Source: Rhodoferax sp. (GTDB taxonomy: Bacteria > Pseudomonadota > Gammaproteobacteria > Burkholderiales > Burkholderiaceae_C). Taken from it: 5,765 bases of DNA. Shown here piece by piece: positions 1 through 5,765 of the stretch (the stretch's first letter is position 1; each line of letters opens with the position of its first letter). Location of the stretch: the NCBI GenBank assembly GCA_030683195.1, contig JAUXQA010000147.1:1-5765 (forward strand), written 5' to 3'. Below the pieces are notes generated by a model, which was not told where the DNA came from, made no database searches, and saw only the letters and a list, made by a program, of their open reading frames with translations. The position numbers were made by a program, and so were the translations under genes.

Positions 1-1735
1 CGGGTGCCAGCAAGCATCGCAACACAGGGGCCAAATCCTTCCTGAGCCACGCCCCCATCGGCGTGCCAAAGCCCCGCTTTTTCCGATTCAAGATCTCGTC
101 GGGCAACAAATCACCCAGCGACTCTTTCATCACATGCTTGAGCCGACCATTGCGCACCTTGATGGCCGATGGCATGGCCGCAGCGAGTTCGACCAGGCGA
201 TGGTCCAGCAAAGGCACGCGGCATTCGAGCGAGACGGCCATGCTCATCTTGTCGGTCAACATGAGCAGGTCATCGGGCAGTTGTGTTTGAGCATCCACAG
301 CCAACATACGATTCAACGTATCGTTCTGTCCAGCACCATCGAATGCCCGGTCCAAAGCATCGGGTTTCACGCCATCGGACCGCAACAGCAATGCAGCCAC
401 CGTCTCCCGATCCAGGACCTGCAGATAGGTTCGGTAGCGGTCATCACAGGGCAGTTCGGCCGAAGCAAGAAAGCCCTTGGCCAGCCGCAGGGTGTTGAGC
501 AGGCCTGAGTGCCGGTCTGCTGGCAACTGGTGGGCAATAGACGCTGCTGACCTCCTGATCCAGCCTGGCAGCCGCCGGTACTGCTGCGCGTAATGCTCCC
601 CCAGATACCGTTGATAGCCACCAAAAAGCTCATCTCCGCCAACGCCTGACAAAATTACCTTGACATCTTCCCTGGCGAACTCGGACACCAAAAATGTCGT
701 TATGAATGCGGTGTCAGACAAAGGCTCATCCATGTGCCACAGCAACTTGGGTAGCAGGGACACAACATCGGGCTTCACCACAATCTCGCGGTGTTGTGTA
801 CCAAAAATTTCAGCCACCCGGCGGGCCCAGGGCAACTCGTTGTACAGCGTTTCCGCTTCACCGCCACTAAAGCCAATCGCATAGGTGCGAATCGGTTGCT
901 GGGAATACCGCGCCATGAAACCCACGACAGCACTCGAATCAACGCCACCCGAAAGAAAAGCGCCAATCGGCACGTCGCTGACCATTTGCATGCGAACTGA
1001 CGCTTCGAGTTGCGCTCGAACCCGCTCAATCCACTCCCCCTCCAGCATCTGTCGATCTACTTGCTCCGGAATACGCCAATAGCGCCACTGGCGCGCCGCG
1101 CCATGTTCGACGAGCAGCAAAGTCGCTGGAGGCAACTTGGCCATGTCCTGAAAAATGCAATCCGGAGCAGCCACATACCCAAGATGCAGGTAGCTGGACA
1201 CAGCGTCACGATTCAAATCGGCATGGACACCTGGCAGGGCGAGCAACGCTTTCGCCTCTGTCGAGAATGCCAGGAACTGATTGTTCTGTATGAGATAGAG
1301 TGGCTTCACACCCAATCGATCCCGACCAATCAGCAGGCGACGCCGTGGCGCATCCCACAATGCGAAGGCAAACATGCCATTGAGCCGCAACACAAAGTCA
1401 TCGCCTTCGGCGTGATAAAGATGCAGCAACACCTCGCTATCTGAACCCGTCTTGAAGTGATAGCCCTTGGCCTGCAACTCCTGGCGAAGCTCGCGAAAGT
1501 TATAGATTTCACCGTTGCACACCACCCAGAGCGTGTCCTCCCTGTTGGACAATGGCTGATGTCCGCCTGCCACATCAATGATGGACAGGCGTCGCATGGC
1601 AATTCCACAGGCGCCATCGATGTGCATTCCCTCGTCATCTGGCCCCCGGTGCCGGGTCACAAGCCCCATGGCCGACAAATGTTGTGGCGAAACGGCCTGA
1701 CCATCAAATCGAAATATTCCATGAATTCCACACAC
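1..1735 (-). CDS. asnB: Asparagine synthase (glutamine-hydrolysing)-like amidotransferase, 3' end cut by window edge
   Basis: Predicted class II glutamine amidotransferase joined to an ATP-pyrophosphatase synthetase: it releases ammonia from Gln and uses it to amidate an adenylated carboxylate, in the cytoplasm. My translation from the GTG at 1735 is open for 578 codons to the left edge. It begins MCGIHGIF, so Cys2 becomes the N-terminal nucleophile once Met is removed; this fixes the start. Also visible: RHRGPDD (28-34), RRLSIID (48-54), NGEIYN (74-79), SDSE (98-101), the PP-loop SGGVDSS (262-268), DEP (336-338), SGVGGDELFGGY (363-374), and C-terminal DKMSMAVSLECRVPLLDH (495-512) and RKKRGFGTP (551-559). 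Complete relatives run to about 600-640 residues, so only a short tail is missing. Oddity: Val366 sits where many members have the acidic residue of SGDGG/SGEG. It is clearly diverged from the amidotransferase at 2959-4884. It follows the glycosyltransferase stop after 9 nt, so it is probably co-transcribed. Substrate unknown; in this context a glycan or its precursor is more likely than free aspartate. The symbol is a family label only. Confidence 0.9.
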   Translation of the reverse strand, partial: MCGIHGIFRFDGQAVSPQHLSAMGLVTRHRGPDDEGMHIDGACGIAMRRLSIIDVAGGHQPLSNREDTLWVVCNGEIYNFRELRQELQAKGYHFKTGSDSEVLLHLYHAEGDDFVLRLNGMFAFALWDAPRRRLLIGRDRLGVKPLYLIQNNQFLAFSTEAKALLALPGVHADLNRDAVSSYLHLGYVAAPDCIFQDMAKLPPATLLLVEHGAARQWRYWRIPEQVDRQMLEGEWIERVRAQLEASVRMQMVSDVPIGAFLSGGVDSSAVVGFMARYSQQPIRTYAIGFSGGEAETLYNELPWARRVAEIFGTQHREIVVKPDVVSLLPKLLWHMDEPLSDTAFITTFLVSEFAREDVKVILSGVGGDELFGGYQRYLGEHYAQQYRRLPGWIRRSAASIAHQLPADRHSGLLNTLRLAKGFLASAELPCDDRYRTYLQVLDRETVAALLLRSDGVKPDALDRAFDGAGQNDTLNRMLAVDAQTQLPDDLLMLTDKMSMAVSLECRVPLLDHRLVELAAAMPSAIKVRNGRLKHVMKESLGDLLPDEILNRKKRGFGTPMGAWLRKDLAPVLRCLLAP

Positions 1736-1741
1736 AATGTG

Positions 1742-1747
1742 ACCTCA
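1742..1747 (-). promoter_or_regulatory. Shine-Dalgarno overlapping upstream stop codon, sets the GTG start at 1735
   Basis: Read on the minus strand, the sequence TGAGGT (1747-1742) contains the TGA stop of the preceding glycosyltransferase and a GAGGT ribosome-binding core. About seven bases separate GAGG from the GTG at 1735-1733. The stop codon and the SD share bases, an arrangement typical of translational coupling. It supports the GTG, which no in-frame ATG could replace without losing the catalytic Cys2. Confidence 0.75.
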
Positions 1748-2962
1748 GGTACTAACCAACTGACTATGCCCACGCGCGCTCAAGGCCTGTTGATAAACCG
1801 CACGGTAGCGGTCCACACTGCACGCCCAGGTTCGCTCTCGTTCTACAAAGCGACGAGCCTGCGCTTGTATTTGCGGCCAACGCGCGCGCCGGATGAGCAC
1901 ATCGTGAATGGCTTGCGCCAATGCACCCGCATCACCCGCCCGAAACAAGAAACCGGTTTCGCCGTGCTGAATCAACTCACGGTGCCCACCCACGTCAGAG
2001 GCAACCAGCATGCGCCCCTGCGCCATGGCCTCCAAAGGCTTCAAGGGCGTTACCAGCTCGGTCAGTCGGGTGGGCAATCGAGGGTAGGCCAACACATCCA
2101 TGAGTGCGTAGTAGCGCTGAACTTGGGCATGCTCGACACGACCAGAAAAAATCACGTGGCCCTGCAGTCCCGCTGCAGCCACCTGCGCCTTCAGGCTGCT
2201 GTCCTGCGGCCCTCCGCCCACCAGCAGCACACGCAAGTCGGGATAGCGTGGCAGCAGTTTCTGCACCGCCACGATCAGCAAATTCAGACCTTCGTAGCCA
2301 TAGAAAGAACCGACAAATCCGACCACGGTGGCGCCATCCAGACCCAGCGATTGACGCAGAGCTGGATCGACTTCCCGTCCCAAGGTGAACAGACCTGGAT
2401 CCACAGCGTTTGGTATCACCGTCACACGATCTGCGGAGATGCCCCGCAGCATGATGTCATTGCGCAGACCCTCGCAGATTGTGGTGATCTGGTCAGCCTG
2501 ACCGAGAGCAAATGTTTCCAGCGCCCGTGACACGCGGTAACGCAAGCTGCCCTCCTGGGTGGTGCCGTGGTCCACTGCAGCATCTTCCCATGAGGCCCGC
2601 ATTTCATAAACAAGTGGCAAACGCTGACGCCGTGCCACCCACAAACCGGGCAGAGCGTTGAGAACAGGCGAGTGAACATGGATGAGATGAGGCCGCGTGA
2701 GTTGCACAACTTCGCTGAGCCGCCGGGCTGTCAAGCCCATTTGACTCATGAGACCCACACCTTCCTGGCTGGGGGTTCTGTAGAAGGTCAAACCATCAAC
2801 CTTGTCCTGCAGCACGGTCGTAGGTCCTTGCTTGGGTGAAGTCAGGTGTATGGTCTCCCAGCCCAGCCTGTGCTGCTGATGCAGGATTGACAAAGTTCTA
2901 AAGGTGTAGCCGCTGTGCAAGGGCGTCGAATGATCCAGCACATGAAGAATACGCAAGCTCAT
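1745..2962 (-). CDS. PEP-CTERM/exosortase A-associated glycosyltransferase, Daro_2409-like (GT4)
   Basis: Predicted retaining GT-B fold glycosyltransferase of family GT4, 405 residues, full length; it would transfer a sugar from a nucleotide donor to a lipid-linked exopolysaccharide intermediate at the inner face of the cytoplasmic membrane. The N-terminus (SLRILHVLDHSTPLHSGYTF, 2-21) with TSPKQG (41-46) matches what I recall of the TIGR04063 'Daro_2409' family of XrtA loci. Acceptor-side domain: about 1-180, including IHVHSPVLNALPG (94-106). Donor-side domain: VIPNAVDPGLF (182-192), VGFVGSFYGYEG (214-225), LLVGGGP (246-252), TPLKPLEAMAQG (305-316), ASDVGGHRELI (321-331) and ETGFLF (335-340). 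Only the second Glu (E311) of the usual E-x7-E pair is present; the first position is Leu303, with Lys308 between. I see no signal peptide or membrane segment. The ATG overlaps the upstream amidotransferase stop as ATGA, which suggests coupled translation. A TTG two codons later is an alternative start. Family confident; donor and acceptor sugars unknown. Confidence 0.9.
   Translation of the reverse strand: MSLRILHVLDHSTPLHSGYTFRTLSILHQQHRLGWETIHLTSPKQGPTTVLQDKVDGLTFYRTPSQEGVGLMSQMGLTARRLSEVVQLTRPHLIHVHSPVLNALPGLWVARRQRLPLVYEMRASWEDAAVDHGTTQEGSLRYRVSRALETFALGQADQITTICEGLRNDIMLRGISADRVTVIPNAVDPGLFTLGREVDPALRQSLGLDGATVVGFVGSFYGYEGLNLLIVAVQKLLPRYPDLRVLLVGGGPQDSSLKAQVAAAGLQGHVIFSGRVEHAQVQRYYALMDVLAYPRLPTRLTELVTPLKPLEAMAQGRMLVASDVGGHRELIQHGETGFLFRAGDAGALAQAIHDVLIRRARWPQIQAQARRFVERERTWACSVDRYRAVYQQALSARGHSQLVST
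2959..2962 (-). other. ATGA stop/start overlap between amidotransferase and glycosyltransferase
   Basis: On the minus strand, bases 2962-2959 read ATGA: the ATG opens the Daro_2409-like glycosyltransferase and the TGA closes the amidotransferase. A GGTGGTGGG run (2974-2966) just upstream is only a moderate Shine-Dalgarno match, so start by reinitiation after the upstream stop is plausible. This four-base overlap is the strongest sign that the two genes share one transcript. Confidence 0.85.
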
Positions 2963-4884
2963 ACACCCACCACCAGTGGCTCATTCGCCTGCTTGTCCAC
3001 CACATTGCGTAAAAAGGCCTCAAACATCAGCAAGGTCCACAAAGGGGCGCTGTAGTCCCTTGCGCCCGACTGATGGGCATCGACCAGATGACGCAAATAG
3101 GCCGGATTGAACCAGCCCGTGGTCAGCAGCCGTTCTCCCAGCACCGCAGCGCGCACACGCTGCTTGAGCGGCCCACGAAACCAGCTTGCAAGCGGCACTG
3201 AGAATCCCATTTTTGGCCGATACAGCACATCCTGAGGCAGGTAACGCTCCATTGATTTCTTAAAAATATACTTCCCCTCTTGGCCGTGAATCTTCAGGCT
3301 CGATGGCAGCGTGGCCAGCCACTCGACCAGCTCATGGTCCATCAGGGGTTCACGCACTTCAAGCGAATGCGCCATGCTGGCCCGATCCACTTTCGTGTTG
3401 ATATCGCCCACCAGATAGGTCTTCAGATCGAGGTACTGAATGAGTGCCAGCGGATCGTCGGTTCCCGCATTCATGGCGTGACGATCGAACACAGTCTGTG
3501 CGTTGTATCCGGCCAATTCAGATTTAAAGCCCGGACTGAACAGCGCCTGGCGCATCGGCGCTCGCAAGATAGAAACAGAGTGACAGTAAGACTCCACCGA
3601 ATTGCGCGCCAGCCCCTCAAACGTAGTCTTGGCGCGCAACACTTTGGGTGCCCAGTCCGCCTTGGGGTAGAGCTTGCCCAGCAAGCCAAATAGGGGGCAT
3701 CGAACCGCCATCGGCAGAACCGAGCGCAAACGCTCCTCCATCAGGTGCATGCGGTAGCGCCGGTAGCCCCCCAGGGACTCATCGCCACCATCCCCTGACA
3801 ACGCCACGGTGACATGCTTGCGTGCCAACTCGCAGACCCGATAGGTTGGAATGGCGGAACTGTCAGCATAAGGTTCGTCGTACAGGCGCGCAAGCGTATC
3901 GATCAAGTCATAGTCATCGCTTCCGACGATCTCAAGCCGATGCCTTGTTTTATGGCGGTCAGCCACCTGCTGCGCAAACTGCGATTCATTGAAGGCAGGG
4001 TCATCAAAACCAATCGAACAGGTATTGACTGGCTCAGTGGACAATTCGGCCATCATGGCCACTACGGCGCTACTGTCTACACCGCCTGACAAAAAAGCGC
4101 CCAGAGGCACCTCGGACACCATGCGCAAGCGAACTGATTCCTGCAACCGCTGCACCAATTCAGCCTGGGCATCCAGTACGGAAATAGGATTTTTCAAACT
4201 GAAACGAACATCCCAGTACGCTAGCGGCTCCGGGACAGCCAGGCCTCGGCGAATCATGAGGCTGTGGCCTGGCGACAGCTTATGGGCCTGCTTGAAGATG
4301 GTGCGCGGCTCAGCGACGTAGCCCAATGCAAAATATTCCTCAACACCTCTGGGATCAATGTCACGACGCAAGCCCCCATGGGCCAGCAAAGACTTGAGTT
4401 CAGAGCCCAATAACAAAACGCCATCATCCAGCAGCGCGTAGTACAGGGGCTTGACACCCAGTCGATCACGGGCCATGAACAAGGTCTGTTGGTTGCGGTC
4501 CCACAAAGCAAACGCAAACATGCCCCGAAAGTGCAAGACGCAATCCGCGCCCCAAGACTCCCACGCATGCACGATCACTTCGGTGTCACTGCGGGTGTGA
4601 AAGACATGACCCAAGGTTAGCAGCTCAGGAATCAGCTGTTGGTAGTTGTAGATCTCGCCATTGAAGACAACCACGACCGAACCATCTTCATTGAACAAAG
4701 GCTGTTGCCCGGTAGCAATATCAATGATGGAAAGACGTCGATGTCCCAACCCAATACCGGCTTCAATATGCAAGCGACCGTCATCGGGCCCGCGGTGCCG
4801 CTGGGAGTCGTTCATGCGCTGCAACACGGCGCGGTCAATCTCGCGGCTGCCTCGGATGTCGATGATGCCGGTAATGCCACACAT
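2959..4884 (-). CDS. XrtA/PEP-CTERM system amidotransferase (asparagine synthetase-like)
   Basis: Predicted glutamine-dependent amidotransferase, 641 residues, complete. Class II glutaminase domain, about 1-210: Cys2 nucleophile in MCGITGI, RHRGPDD (29-35), RRLSIID (49-55), NGEIYN (75-80), SDTE (99-102), RDRLGVKPLYY (139-149). ATP-PPase synthetase domain, about 240-600: PP-loop SGGVDSS (266-272), DEP (336-338), SGDGGDE (363-369) and the C-terminal block from DINTKVDRASMAHSLEVREP to RPKMGFSVP. All catalytic landmarks are intact, so it should be active. The length and the GDINTKVDRASMAHSLEVREP and YIFKKSMERYLP stretches resemble TIGR03108, the amidotransferase of exosortase A exopolysaccharide loci, more than housekeeping AsnB. 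As I recall, an asnB-like gene of this kind is needed for floc formation in Zoogloea; treat that as background. The true acceptor is not established. The start is fixed by Cys2. It begins 5 nt after the upstream glycosyltransferase stop with no good Shine-Dalgarno, so translation probably depends on coupling. Its stop overlaps the next gene's ATG. Confidence 0.93.
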   Translation of the reverse strand: MCGITGIIDIRGSREIDRAVLQRMNDSQRHRGPDDGRLHIEAGIGLGHRRLSIIDIATGQQPLFNEDGSVVVVFNGEIYNYQQLIPELLTLGHVFHTRSDTEVIVHAWESWGADCVLHFRGMFAFALWDRNQQTLFMARDRLGVKPLYYALLDDGVLLLGSELKSLLAHGGLRRDIDPRGVEEYFALGYVAEPRTIFKQAHKLSPGHSLMIRRGLAVPEPLAYWDVRFSLKNPISVLDAQAELVQRLQESVRLRMVSEVPLGAFLSGGVDSSAVVAMMAELSTEPVNTCSIGFDDPAFNESQFAQQVADRHKTRHRLEIVGSDDYDLIDTLARLYDEPYADSSAIPTYRVCELARKHVTVALSGDGGDESLGGYRRYRMHLMEERLRSVLPMAVRCPLFGLLGKLYPKADWAPKVLRAKTTFEGLARNSVESYCHSVSILRAPMRQALFSPGFKSELAGYNAQTVFDRHAMNAGTDDPLALIQYLDLKTYLVGDINTKVDRASMAHSLEVREPLMDHELVEWLATLPSSLKIHGQEGKYIFKKSMERYLPQDVLYRPKMGFSVPLASWFRGPLKQRVRAAVLGERLLTTGWFNPAYLRHLVDAHQSGARDYSAPLWTLLMFEAFLRNVVDKQANEPLVVGV

Positions 4885-4889
4885 GATGT

Positions 4890-5744
4890 TCAGGAATGAT
4901 GTGGCTCGGCCTGCATCGCGCTGAATCGGTGCAGTTGCTGGTCGTACAAGGCTTGGTAAGCGGACACCATGGAACTCAAACTGAATGCCGCTTGTACTCG
5001 CTGGCGGCCTGCCTGACCCAGCTTGAGCGCACGTTCCGGACTGGATGCCAACTCCACCAGTCGCAATGCCATGGCCTGCGGGTGGGCCGCCGGAACAATA
5101 TAGCCCGTCTTCCCCTGTAACACCAGATCTGCGTTGCCACCGACGGCTGTAGCCACCACAGGGAGACTGCTCGCCATAGCTTCCAGAATGGAATTGGACA
5201 ATCCCTCAGCCAGCGAAGGCAGTGCAAACGCGTGCAGTCCCCGCAGCACATCCTGCACATCGCTGCGCTCGCCAGGCAACCAGGCCAGGGCACCCAGACC
5301 CGCCGCATTCAGCACAGCTTGGGCTTGAGCACGCAAAGGTCCCTCCCCCACCATCACCAGGCGCAGCCGCGATCTGAGCTGGGGAGCCAATATGAGCGCC
5401 TGCGCGAATGCATGCGCCAGCATGACTGGATCTTTCACTGTTTGCATTCGGCCCACGGTGCCAACAAGCCAATGCTGCGCCGGATTAAACGGGCAACCGG
5501 TGATGATAGGAACCCCTGATGCAACCGGGGAAAAACGCGCCGTATCCACTCCGTTGTAGACCTGCGTCACCTTTTCCTTAGAAATACCAACCTTCTCCGT
5601 CAGGTAGTCAGCAAGGTCACGAGACAAGGCCGTGTAACGGTGAACAAAAGGTTTGTAAATTCGGCGAAGGCGCTGATAGGTGACACGGCTGCCATCCAGA
5701 TCACCCACGTCCCGGCCGTGCTCACCATGAATGCGCACAGGCAC
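4890..5744 (-). CDS. PEP-CTERM/EpsH1-associated sugar transferase (stp2-like, GT4), N-terminal part missing
   Basis: Predicted GT4 glycosyltransferase, probably building the XrtA-linked exopolysaccharide. From the GTG at 5744 it reads 284 residues, but family members are usually about 370-400, so roughly the first 100 residues (most of the N-terminal Rossmann domain) lie beyond the edge or are lost. PVRIHGEHGRDVGDLDG (2-18) is the hallmark that suggests TIGR03088; then YTALSRDL (37-44), VYNGVDTARFSP (62-73), VGTVGRMQTVKDP (94-106), VMVGEGPL (130-137), WLPGERSDV (155-163), and PSLAEGLSNSILEAMA (176-191) with both Glu of E-x7-E (E180, E188), then TAVGGNADLV (199-208). The GTG is not a convincing start, because homology should continue upstream: GCG-GCC-GGT before it reads AAG in frame with GVPVRIHG. 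An in-frame TGA at 5762-5760 closes this frame six codons upstream. That is a frameshift, a nonsense mutation or a sequence error near the edge. The stop TGA (4892-4890) is 5 nt from the amidotransferase ATG. Confidence 0.85.
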   Translation of the reverse strand: MPVRIHGEHGRDVGDLDGSRVTYQRLRRIYKPFVHRYTALSRDLADYLTEKVGISKEKVTQVYNGVDTARFSPVASGVPIITGCPFNPAQHWLVGTVGRMQTVKDPVMLAHAFAQALILAPQLRSRLRLVMVGEGPLRAQAQAVLNAAGLGALAWLPGERSDVQDVLRGLHAFALPSLAEGLSNSILEAMASSLPVVATAVGGNADLVLQGKTGYIVPAAHPQAMALRLVELASSPERALKLGQAGRQRVQAAFSLSSMVSAYQALYDQQLHRFSAMQAEPHHS

Positions 5745-5759
5745 ACCGGCCGCCCAGCA

Positions 5760-5762
5760 TCA
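5760..5762 (-). other. In-frame TGA upstream of the conserved GVPVRIHGEHGRD block
   Basis: On the minus strand, codons from 5765 read TGG TGA TGC TGG GCG GCC GGT GTG CCT, giving W-stop-C-W-A-A-G-V-P. The residues right after the stop still look like family sequence (AAGVPVRIHG), so coding homology seems to extend to or past this stop. Removing one G from the GGG at 5755-5753 would instead give V-M-L-A-A-G-V-P-V with no stop, close to the xxLAGVPVR pattern expected for the family. Only three bases lie beyond, so the cause cannot be settled here. Confidence 0.6.
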
Positions 5763-5765
5763 CCA

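Noticed and set aside
940..1000. Similar DNA at 940-1000 and about 4075-4136 as a repeat
   Set aside because: Both encode the conserved VP-GAFLSGGVDSSAV region of the two amidotransferases; the match is imperfect and explained by protein homology, not a duplicated element.
1330..1638. Minus-strand frames at 367-642, 775-1029 and 1330-1638 as small genes
   Set aside because: They are out-of-frame shadows of the downstream amidotransferase, whose own frame is open from 1735 to the left edge and carries all the family motifs.
1736..1744. Short gaps at 1736-1744 and 4885-4889 as sites for internal promoters or terminators
   Set aside because: They are only 9 and 5 bases long, with no hairpin or T-run and no room for -35/-10 boxes.
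1457..2530. Long plus-strand open frame of 357 codons spanning the junction between the downstream amidotransferase and the glycosyltransferase
   Set aside because: It lies antisense across two well-conserved genes, its translation (rich in His, Gln, Arg and Thr) shows no recognisable domain, and long antisense frames are common opposite GC-rich coding sequence.
3280..3693. Plus-strand 137-codon frame and other plus-strand frames opposite the XrtA-type amidotransferase
   Set aside because: Antisense to an intact conserved enzyme, with no RBS and no recognisable protein features.
4048..4060. Palindrome GGCCATCATGGCC as a possible operator
   Set aside because: It lies inside the amidotransferase coding sequence just after the PP-loop and encodes part of AVVAMMAEL; codon usage explains it.

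Overview
The window holds four genes, all read from the minus strand, with almost no non-coding sequence between them. In the direction of transcription (right to left) they are: a GT4 glycosyltransferase running in from the right edge (about 5744 to 4890); an asparagine-synthetase-like amidotransferase (4884 to 2959); a second GT4 glycosyltransferase (2962 to 1745); and a second, different asparagine-synthetase-like amidotransferase that starts at a GTG (1735) and is cut by the left edge. The junctions are a 5-nt gap, a 4-nt ATGA overlap and a 9-nt gap, so this is the interior of one operon. I see no promoter, terminator, RNA gene, mobile element or CRISPR array.

Three of the four proteins look, from recalled family sequences, like families tied to the exosortase A (XrtA / PEP-CTERM) exopolysaccharide locus: the 'stp2' sugar transferase (TIGR03088 type), the XrtA-system amidotransferase (TIGR03108 type) and the Daro_2409-type glycosyltransferase (TIGR04063 type). 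No search was run. These loci are common in Betaproteobacteria (Rhodocyclales, Burkholderiales, methylotrophs, nitrifiers) and some Gammaproteobacteria. With the fairly GC-rich coding sequence, this suggests an environmental betaproteobacterium; I cannot name a genus.

Likely joint role (inference from family and context): the two GT4 enzymes add sugars to a lipid-linked repeat unit at the cytoplasmic face of the inner membrane. The amidotransferases take ammonia from glutamine and, with ATP, amidate a carboxylate, perhaps a uronic acid or an amino-acid substituent of the glycan rather than free aspartate. The exosortase, PEP-CTERM substrates, polymerase and export genes would lie outside the window.

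Points for a second look: an in-frame TGA just upstream of a conserved block in the rightmost glycosyltransferase, which a single extra G in a GGG run would explain; two divergent amidotransferases in one operon; and a Val in place of the usual acidic residue of the SGDGG/SGEG motif in the second one.
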